Of a stretch of DNA of 9,147 bases, positions 4,179-9,147 are shown in pieces. How positions within the stretch are numbered: position 1 is the first letter of the stretch; each line of letters starts with the position of its first letter. The stretch spans positions 1 to 9,147 of the forward strand of contig JAFUWM010000031.1 of the NCBI GenBank assembly GCA_017483425.1, read 5' to 3'. The position numbers and the translations under genes are program-made. The notes beneath the pieces were generated by a model. It was not told the origin of the DNA, did not search any database, and saw nothing but the letters and a program-made list of their open reading frames with translations. Source of the stretch: Lachnospiraceae bacterium. GTDB lineage: Bacteria; Bacillota; Clostridia; Lachnospirales; Lachnospiraceae.

Positions 4179-5204
4179 ATGAATGAAAGAAAATATACAA
4201 AGGTACTTATAGAAACTGTAGTGGAAAGAGGGATCAAGGATGTTACAGATGATCCCAAGCGCTCGTTGAGACGTCTTGCGGAAATGGGGAAGCAGTTTTC
4301 CGAGGGGAGATTTCAAAAGGCTTCTTTTGGTCATATCACAAATCTGCTGAAGAATGATGACAGCCCCTATTACAAGATGCTTGAGAATTTTCTGGCGACA
4401 GTTGATCATAAATGTATAAAAACTTTTGGCTTGAATCTGGGATATGACAGCTGGACATACGGTGCGCGGGTGATACGCAGGGAATCAGAGAGCCGCGGTT
4501 ACATGCTGCCGTGGAATGTACTGATACATTATGATAATGAACAAAAGGAAGGGATAGATGCTTCAGGGATAAATGCTCTGATAAAAAGACTGAAACCTCT
4601 GGGGACGAATACTTACGTTATATTCAGGGAACATGGTATGTCCCGTGATCCGGATCTTTTGGAGGTATTAAGAGAGCATTCAGAATGCGCTTTTCTCCTG
4701 TTTGTAAATGATGGCCGGATAAGCGCAGAGGAAGCGGCGGAAATAAAGGCTCTTAAAAATGTGGTAATATCTATAAATATTGCGGCTCCTGATGCCAGGG
4801 CAGCATGCATGACCCTGAATGAGATAAAAGCGTTATATGTGATCCATTATCTGTACAGCGCAGATGAGGCTGACAGGTTTTCTGATGAGAAGTATATAGA
4901 TAACTGGCTTTCGTACGGGAGCGCTTTTATTTTTCTGGTACAAAAAGACAGCGATAAAGGACTTGCCGGAAAATTTGCCAAAAACACCCGTATGGAACAG
5001 GAATATCCTATCCTTATATGGGATGTCTATGCGGACAGCAGATTGATAAATGAGATGATATCGGATATGCCTTTCATATTTGAGATAGCTTCAGACGGGA
5101 ATGTCATATACCCGGCGGATACAGGCGTAAATATACTGGGCAGGGATATCATCGAGGTGATGGAGCAGATCGCTCCTCCGTACCGACCCCTCCCGGAGTC
5201 CTGA
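4179..5204 (+). CDS. hypothetical protein, 341 residues, probable alpha/beta fold
   Basis: I do not recognise a named family. Residues 1-75 are helical and charged. A distinctive block HKCIKTFGLNLGYDSWTYGARV (77-98) follows, then regularly alternating strands and helices (TYVIFREHGM, CAFLLFVNDG, NVVISINI, ALYVIHYLY, AFIFLVQKD, PILIWDVYAD, PFIFEIASDG), the rhythm of an alpha/beta barrel. It loosely resembles a radical-SAM-type barrel but has only three scattered cysteines and no CxxxCxxC cluster motif, so radical chemistry is unlikely. No signal peptide or membrane segment is seen. The start is fixed by an in-frame stop at 4167-4169. No Shine-Dalgarno precedes it, and a -10-like TATAAA lies eight bases upstream, suggesting a leaderless mRNA. 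Its last 56 bp overlap the end of the convergent TetR gene. The divergent neighbour is the unknown gene at 3494. Confidence 0.8.
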   Translation: MNERKYTKVLIETVVERGIKDVTDDPKRSLRRLAEMGKQFSEGRFQKASFGHITNLLKNDDSPYYKMLENFLATVDHKCIKTFGLNLGYDSWTYGARVIRRESESRGYMLPWNVLIHYDNEQKEGIDASGINALIKRLKPLGTNTYVIFREHGMSRDPDLLEVLREHSECAFLLFVNDGRISAEEAAEIKALKNVVISINIAAPDARAACMTLNEIKALYVIHYLYSADEADRFSDEKYIDNWLSYGSAFIFLVQKDSDKGLAGKFAKNTRMEQEYPILIWDVYADSRLINEMISDMPFIFEIASDGNVIYPADTGVNILGRDIIEVMEQIAPPYRPLPES

Positions 5205-5721
5205 CAGCGATATCACGCAGAATATCCTGAATGTTTTTCACAAACTCCTCAGGGGTCATAGACATATTGTTTTCTAGCCAGCGTGAAATGGAATGCAGGA
5301 GGGCATCCGTGAAAAAAGTGCAAAAGAACTCTTTTTCTGCTTCACGCTTAAACAAATCTTCTGTAAAGTAGGCAACTAAAGGCTCTATGGTTTCAGTAAC
5401 ATAATCACAAAAGGAATTCTGTCCTTTTATCTTAAGCGCCTCAATATAATAATCCCTGTCTTCATAAAATTTGCGGCAAAGCTCTGTCAGGGCATCCCAG
5501 CCGTTTTCATAAGAAGCTACCTGCAGGTTTGCGAGAAACGCATCATAGAATATCCAGTTTACCAGATCATATTTATCCCTGAAATGATAATAAAAGCTCT
5601 TGCGGTTCATACCACATTCTTCACATATTTGCGAGACAGAGATCTTTTCAAAGCCCTGCTCTTTCATCAGTTTTTTTAATGCTGCGGCAAGCGCGTTTTT
5701 AGTGATATTTGAATCTGACAT
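5149..5721 (-). CDS. TetR/AcrR-family transcriptional regulator
   Basis: This 190-residue DNA-binding regulator has its N-terminal helix-turn-helix at about 26-47 (ISVSQICEECGMNRKSFYYHF), preceded by ITKNALAAALKKLM, a pattern I associate with DhaS-like TetR proteins of Clostridia. Residues 55-172 form the helical ligand-binding and dimer domain. The last ~17 residues (RTPGGVGTEERSAPSPR) are Pro/Ser/Arg-rich, look disordered, and are encoded entirely in the 56-bp overlap with the convergent gene, so they may be a late extension. It lies 43 bp downstream of trmB on the same strand and may be co-transcribed or have its own promoter. There is no Shine-Dalgarno (AGTAAAGCTT precedes the ATG). The target genes and ligand cannot be read from the sequence. 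Confidence 0.92.
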   Translation of the reverse strand: MSDSNITKNALAAALKKLMKEQGFEKISVSQICEECGMNRKSFYYHFRDKYDLVNWIFYDAFLANLQVASYENGWDALTELCRKFYEDRDYYIEALKIKGQNSFCDYVTETIEPLVAYFTEDLFKREAEKEFFCTFFTDALLHSISRWLENNMSMTPEEFVKNIQDILRDIAVRTPGGVGTEERSAPSPR

Positions 5722-5728
5722 AAGCTTT

Positions 5729-5757
5729 ACTTTATCTTTTTAAAAGCGACCGGTCAA
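5729..5757 (-). promoter_or_regulatory. possible promoter and operator of the TetR gene
   Basis: On the minus strand TTGACC (5757-5752), 17 bases and TAAAGT (5734-5729) predict a start near 5722, directly beside the ATG at 5721. The 8-bp palindrome GACCGGTC (5748-5755) overlaps the -35, a plausible self-binding site for the regulator. The promoter lies entirely in the 43-bp gap after trmB. Confidence 0.38.
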
Positions 5758-5764
5758 GCGTGTG

Positions 5765-6406
5765 TTAAGCACTGCGCCTGCGAATCGTGTATTTATATAT
5801 CTTATTTCCCTTTGCCGAGAATTTTTCTTCATATTCGGTCATGATATTTGCTTTCATGGCTTCGATATCGGAATGAAGATCGTAAGTGCTGTAAACAAGA
5901 TCAAAGCCGGCTTTATCATATTCTTCAAGCGCAAAATCAAAAAGCTCCCTGTTATCCGTTTTGAATTCTATCTCCCCGCCGTCTTTTAATATCCTGTGAA
6001 ATCTTTTCAGAAATCCGGCGGAGGGAAGTCTTCTGTGCGCATGTCTTGTTTTAGGCCATGGATCGGAGAAGTTTAAATATATCCTGTCAACGCTTCCCTC
6101 AGGAAAATAATCGTTTATATCCTTTGCGTCCATGCGTATGAAGTGAAGGTTTTTTGGCTTTTCCGAATCAGGAAGCGCATCCAGCCGTCTTGTCGCCTTG
6201 ACCATCACGCTTTCATACATCTCTATCCCGATAAAATCTATGTCAGGGTATGAAAACGCATTGTCTATTATGAAACGACCCTTGCCCATTCCTATTTCAA
6301 TATAAAGAGGATGTCCGGTACCAGACGGGATCTCATCGGGATCATGATATACCCAGCCGCTTTTTTCTATTTCCTCCACGGAACCGGGGATGTGTCTCAG
6401 ACGCAT
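5765..6406 (-). CDS. trmB: tRNA (guanine-N7)-methyltransferase
   Basis: TrmB methylates G46 in the variable loop of many tRNAs using S-adenosylmethionine. All family landmarks are present in 213 residues, the normal bacterial length: SAM-binding EIGMGKG (37-43), the acidic strand end FIGIEM (58-63), NFSDPWPK (112-119) with RHAHRRL (121-127) for tRNA binding and catalysis, FKTDN (148-152), and the C-terminal TEYEEKF (190-196) with the following Gly. The start is supported by GAGGAGGC (6411-6418) six bases... ahead of the ATG. It is the first gene of a minus-strand pair with the TetR regulator and is divergent from the carboxypeptidase gene, 65 bp apart. A TATAAA (6424-6419) just before its ribosome site is too close to serve it as a -10. 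Confidence 0.97.
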   Translation of the reverse strand: MRLRHIPGSVEEIEKSGWVYHDPDEIPSGTGHPLYIEIGMGKGRFIIDNAFSYPDIDFIGIEMYESVMVKATRRLDALPDSEKPKNLHFIRMDAKDINDYFPEGSVDRIYLNFSDPWPKTRHAHRRLPSAGFLKRFHRILKDGGEIEFKTDNRELFDFALEEYDKAGFDLVYSTYDLHSDIEAMKANIMTEYEEKFSAKGNKIYKYTIRRRSA

Positions 6407-6425
6407 AAATGCCTCCTCTTTATAC

Positions 6426-6450
6426 TTGCATCTTCAGACCGTTGCATCTT
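6426..6450. repeat. 9-bp direct repeat in the trmB/carboxypeptidase intergenic region
   Basis: TTGCATCTT occurs at 6426-6434 and exactly again at 6442-6450, 16 bases apart start to start. Both copies sit in the 65-bp divergent region, just upstream of the carboxypeptidase -10, and could bind a regulator in tandem. The second copy contains TTGCAT, but at 13 bases from the -10 it is too close to be a normal -35. Confidence 0.35.
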
Positions 6451-6457
6451 AAAATAG

Positions 6458-6466
6458 TGTTATAAT
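6458..6466 (+). promoter_or_regulatory. extended -10 promoter abutting the carboxypeptidase start codon
   Basis: TGTTATAAT is a perfect extended -10 (TGnTATAAT), a type that does not need a good -35. It ends five bases before the ATG at 6472, so transcription should begin at or next to the A of the start codon. No other strong promoter is seen in the short intergenic region. Confidence 0.6.
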
Positions 6467-6471
6467 TACTT

Positions 6472-8028
6472 ATGAATATATTACATTTTCATGCGAAAAA
6501 GTCAAAACATATCAAAGCGCTGATTATATCTGTTATGATCAGCCTTTTAATGCCGCAGATATATATAACTTCTGCCTTTGCGGACGAGACGAAAGACACG
6601 GAAGAGGGTGAAGATACATCCGATAAACCCGAGACGGACGAAAAAGACGAAGACAATGCGGATGTGGAAGAAACGGATGAAGATGATACCGGGGAGGAAA
6701 CCTCCGTCTCAGAATCCGCGGCGATGTATATACCGGCCACTACATTAGGAGATATAACGGCTCCGCTCATCACGGCGGAGGGCGCTATACTTATGGATGC
6801 GGATAACGGGGTGATCCTTTATCAGAAAAATATGGATGAGCCTTATTTCCCTGCATCAATTACCAAGATAATGACCTGCCTTCTCGCTGTAGAGAACTGT
6901 TCTCTGTCTGAAACAGTCACTATGTCAAATGAAGCAGTATTTGGAATAGACCGCACATCTTCAAACGTGGGACTTGACGTAGGACAGTCGCTTCCAATGG
7001 AGGAAGCTATACTCTGTGTCATGCTTGCCTCCGCAAATGAAGCCGCTTCCGCCATAGCCGAGCATGTATCCGGCTCCATAGATGAATTCGTCAAGCTGAT
7101 GAACCAGCGGGCGGAGGAGCTTGGCTGCACGCATACACATTTTGCGAACGCAAACGGTCTTCCGAATGATAATCATTATATTTCCCCCCACGACATGGCG
7201 CTTATAGCCAGGGCTTTTAACGATAATGATACCTGCAGACGGCTTGCATCCATGAGAACCTATGATGTGGCGGTTACCGCGACCCAGCCGGATGAGATAC
7301 ACCTGCTCAATCATCACAAAATGTATCCGGGTCTTTCATACGCATATGATCCGGTAGTCTGGGGAAAGACCGGCTATACCATAGCGGCGGGGGCAACTCT
7401 TGTCACGATAGCCGAGAGCGACGGCCTGTCTCTTATCTGTGTCGTAATGAAAGATGAATCGGAGAAAAATTATACGGATACGAGAACTCTCTTTGATTTT
7501 GGGTTCGGAAATTATACCCGACTCAATGTAGCCGAAAATGATGATACCTATAATATGACGGAAGCACCGTTTTTTCAGACAGACGATACCACTTTTGGAA
7601 GTACCAGATCGTTTATAACGCTTGATACCAAGGGTTACGTGGTGGTACCTGAAGGGACGCCGTTTTCAAAGCTTGATTCCGAGATAGTTTATAAAGAAAA
7701 GCCGGAGGATGGTGTACTTGCCGAAATCATATACACGCTGGGGGGCAGTTATGCAGGGGAATGCGATATGCTGCTCATAGATACGGGAGACGCGGATATT
7801 CATTTTGGCTCCGTGCTGACAGGTACTTCTGCTGACAGAAAAGTCACCTTTATAAATGTAAAGGAGATCATCCCGTATATTGCGCTCGCGATAGCTGTCA
7901 TAGCATTTATAGTCTTCATGGTTTTTGTAATAAGAGCGTACAATTTCGGTAATGCCGTGACCAGACGCATGGATATAAAGAAGCGGAGGAAAAGATATCA
8001 CTCTGATTTCGATGATATAGATTTCTGA
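6472..8028 (+). CDS. D-alanyl-D-alanine carboxypeptidase (peptidase S11), membrane-anchored
   Basis: This is a low-molecular-weight penicillin-binding protein that trims the terminal D-Ala from peptidoglycan pentapeptides outside the membrane. A basic n-region and hydrophobic stretch ending TSAFA-DE (about 36/37) form a signal peptide. A very acidic Asp/Glu/Thr linker spans 38-80. The catalytic domain carries SITK (Ser129, Lys132), SAN (187-189) and KTG (299-301), the complete active-site set. A C-terminal beta domain leads to a single membrane helix at about 467-487 and a short cytoplasmic tail with a KKRRKR patch (503-508) and acidic end. At 518 residues it is longer than typical DacF because of the linker and the true transmembrane anchor with tail. 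An in-frame stop at 6463-6465 and the need for the basic n-region fix the start; no Shine-Dalgarno is present. Its last 31 bp overlap the convergent exonuclease gene. Confidence 0.95.
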   Translation: MNILHFHAKKSKHIKALIISVMISLLMPQIYITSAFADETKDTEEGEDTSDKPETDEKDEDNADVEETDEDDTGEETSVSESAAMYIPATTLGDITAPLITAEGAILMDADNGVILYQKNMDEPYFPASITKIMTCLLAVENCSLSETVTMSNEAVFGIDRTSSNVGLDVGQSLPMEEAILCVMLASANEAASAIAEHVSGSIDEFVKLMNQRAEELGCTHTHFANANGLPNDNHYISPHDMALIARAFNDNDTCRRLASMRTYDVAVTATQPDEIHLLNHHKMYPGLSYAYDPVVWGKTGYTIAAGATLVTIAESDGLSLICVVMKDESEKNYTDTRTLFDFGFGNYTRLNVAENDDTYNMTEAPFFQTDDTTFGSTRSFITLDTKGYVVVPEGTPFSKLDSEIVYKEKPEDGVLAEIIYTLGGSYAGECDMLLIDTGDADIHFGSVLTGTSADRKVTFINVKEIIPYIALAIAVIAFIVFMVFVIRAYNFGNAVTRRMDIKKRRKRYHSDFDDIDF

Positions 8029-8930
8029 TATTTTTGCTTTAAGTTTTCCTCCTCGGCTGCAGTGATCAGCCGCGTGGTTTTAACAGCATAAGGTAAGCCC
8101 TGAAGCTCCTCTTTTTTTACCCTGATCTTTGTCTTTACAGATCCGTGGCTTTCGCATTCTCCCATTGTATAGTAATGCTTAGTGTTTGTTGTAAAAAGAG
8201 GAATAGTCCTGTTGAGATTTTTGCCGCATACCGGACATTTTAAGGATTTTACCTTTTTATTATGAAGCAATGCCGCTTTGCCGGAGAAGCAGCGGGAGAT
8301 ATACTTTACGTAGTTCCCGTAATTCCTTAGTATTTCGGAATCGGGATCTGCGGGAACGTGATAGGTGTTAAAAGAAGTATAGGCCTCATACTTTTTATCT
8401 ATCTGCTTTAGAATCTCAGCCGTATAAGCGGCATCGTTGACCGCCCGGTGGAAGCCTTCGTTTTCGGCAATGGAATGCTCTTCAACTGCTTTTTCCAAGG
8501 AAATGCGGTTTTTGGGCAAGCCGTCATTATATCCGTTGAGCTTTTGCACATCGAGATACTCCAAAGGGCCCTCTGATATAGGAAGACACTCAAAATAAAA
8601 AATATTGCGCTGCAGCTCGGTCAGATCGGTGTCTCCCCATGTACAGAATATATATGGCTCATCTCCGCAGAAAGCAAGGAATTCAGAATACACCATCTCA
8701 AAATCATCGGCATCCCTGAAATCAGAATTTTCCAGATGAAAGACGCTTTTATTAGCCCAATGCATACGTTTATAGACCCTTGGCCGGATAAGCCGGGAAA
8801 ACCGGCCTGTCTCATTTCTTTCAGGGTCAAGCTTTACAGCCCCTATTTCCACGATCTCAAAAGGCATGACTTTCAGCTCTTCGCGTCTGTTCCCCATATT
8901 CCATTCAAGGTCAAGAACAATGTAATTCAT
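7998..8930 (-). CDS. DEDDh-family 3'-5' exonuclease with C-terminal zinc ribbon
   Basis: The protein would remove nucleotides from 3' ends of DNA or RNA using two metal ions. Starting at MNYIVLDLEWN (310 residues), motif I gives Asp7 and Glu9, motif II is WGDTD (Asp100 or Asp102), and motif III is GFHRAVNDA with His161 and Asp166, so all DEDDh residues are present. After residue 230, CPVCG (232-236) and CESHG (259-263) look like a Cys3His or similar zinc ribbon, probably for nucleic-acid binding. The fold resembles KapD/RNase T-type exonucleases; the substrate is not certain. The open frame continues upstream to 9098, but that stretch runs antisense through the thrS promoter and start and carries no domain. 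The motif I-proximal ATG at 8930 (or MFSM at 8939) is preferred. There is no Shine-Dalgarno, and TACAAT ends seven bases before the ATG. Confidence 0.9.
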   Translation of the reverse strand: MNYIVLDLEWNMGNRREELKVMPFEIVEIGAVKLDPERNETGRFSRLIRPRVYKRMHWANKSVFHLENSDFRDADDFEMVYSEFLAFCGDEPYIFCTWGDTDLTELQRNIFYFECLPISEGPLEYLDVQKLNGYNDGLPKNRISLEKAVEEHSIAENEGFHRAVNDAAYTAEILKQIDKKYEAYTSFNTYHVPADPDSEILRNYGNYVKYISRCFSGKAALLHNKKVKSLKCPVCGKNLNRTIPLFTTNTKHYYTMGECESHGSVKTKIRVKKEELQGLPYAVKTTRLITAAEEENLKQKYQKSISSKSE

Positions 8931-8937
8931 GGAAAAC

Positions 8938-8965
8938 ATTGTACCACATATATAAAACAACACAA
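8938..8965 (-). promoter_or_regulatory. promoter abutting the exonuclease start codon
   Basis: On the minus strand TTGTGT (8965-8960), 16 bases and TACAAT (8943-8938), with TGG directly before it (extended -10, TGnTACAAT), predict a start near 8931. The ATG is at 8930. It lies back-to-back with the thrS promoter. Confidence 0.5.
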
Positions 8966-8986
8966 TTATGCACCTGCCCGTTTTTA

Positions 8987-8995
8987 TGGTATAAT
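8987..8995 (+). promoter_or_regulatory. thrS: extended -10 promoter of thrS
   Basis: TGGTATAAT is a perfect extended -10, with only a weak -35 (TATGCA, 8967-8972) 17 bases upstream. The start would be near 9002, leaving a leader of about 29 bases with room for the ribosome site but no T-box or other tRNA-sensing leader. Confidence 0.6.
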
Positions 8996-9030
8996 GCCTT
9001 TCGGATGCAAAAATGGAGGGGATCACCGTC

Positions 9031-9147
9031 ATGGAGAGAGAAGAATATTTAGCGTTATACAGACATTCACTGGCGCACGTTCTGGCCAAAGCCGTCATAG
9101 AGATATTCGGGAAAGATGTGCAGTATGCGATAGGACCGCAGATAGCG
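9031..9147 (+). CDS. thrS: threonine--tRNA ligase, N-terminal fragment (cut by window end)
   Basis: The 39 visible residues (MEREEYLALYRHSLAHVLAK onward to AIGPQIA) match the beginning of the ThrRS editing (SAD-associated) region: YRHSLAHVLAKAV contains the HxxxH motif, followed by a phrase like AIGPxI. The ubiquitin-like TGS domain that precedes this region in most ThrRS proteins is absent, so this appears to be a TGS-less form. Such short-start versions occur in some Clostridia to my knowledge. The start at 9031 is supported by GGAGGGG (9015-9021), nine bases upstream. An in-frame ATG at 9013 overlaps that site and would add only six residues. The enzyme charges tRNA-Thr in the cytoplasm. 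Confidence 0.88.
   Translation, partial: MEREEYLALYRHSLAHVLAKAVIEIFGKDVQYAIGPQIA

Noticed and set aside
4131..4409. Minus-strand open frame overlapping the start of the 341-residue protein gene.
   Set aside because: It lies antisense to a better-supported gene, has no ribosome site, and its composition is typical of a shadow frame.
6489..6773. Ser/Val-rich minus-strand open frame opposite the carboxypeptidase N-terminus.
   Set aside because: It is the complement of the acidic Asp/Glu codon run; there is no ribosome site or plausible protein pattern.
8931..9098. N-terminal extension of the exonuclease reading frame up to 9098.
   Set aside because: It runs antisense through the thrS promoter, ribosome site and start, has no domain content, and the DEDDh motif I normally sits at the very N-terminus, as it does from 8930.

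Overview
The window looks like a chromosomal segment of a Gram-positive Clostridia-type bacterium, most likely a Lachnospiraceae member. This rests on protein style (TetR with a DhaS-like N-terminus, DacF-type carboxypeptidase, ECF sigma with a membrane partner), moderate-to-low GC, AGGAGG-type ribosome sites and tRNA genes without encoded CCA. No taxonomic search was possible, so this is inference.

Left part (1-2855), accessory in character. A possible C-terminal coding fragment runs in from the left edge. It is followed by an ECF sigma factor (315-836) and an overlapping membrane-anchored partner, probably its anti-sigma factor (829-1671). Next come a terminator-like hairpin and, on the minus strand, a 41-residue helix-turn-helix peptide truncated inside its DNA-binding domain (1733-1858) that keeps a good promoter and ribosome site. 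A gene-free stretch with several inverted repeats then leads into a strong promoter and a two-gene unit that resembles a type II toxin-antitoxin pair (2236-2855).

Middle part (2960-4178). Two minus-strand tRNA genes, tRNA-Lys(CTT) then tRNA-Pro(CGG), share one promoter and end at a clear intrinsic terminator. Then come an unrecognised 122-residue protein on the minus strand and a divergent 316-bp intergenic region packed with stem-loops. These include a GC-rich nested hairpin and a perfect 15-bp hairpin; neither has the T-tract of a terminator.

Right part (4179-9147), mostly core genes. An unrecognised 341-residue protein converges on, and overlaps by 56 bp, a TetR-family regulator that lies downstream of trmB (tRNA m7G46 methyltransferase). 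Divergent from trmB is a membrane-anchored D-Ala-D-Ala carboxypeptidase, which overlaps convergently by 31 bp with a DEDDh 3'-5' exonuclease carrying a C-terminal zinc ribbon. Divergent from the exonuclease is the start of thrS, cut by the window edge.

The most coherent unusual signal is that four genes (4179 unknown, TetR, carboxypeptidase, exonuclease) have no Shine-Dalgarno sequence. Each has instead a -10-like hexamer ending 5-8 bases before its start codon, which predicts leaderless or nearly leaderless mRNAs. The other genes in the same window have recognisable, mostly strong, Shine-Dalgarno sequences.
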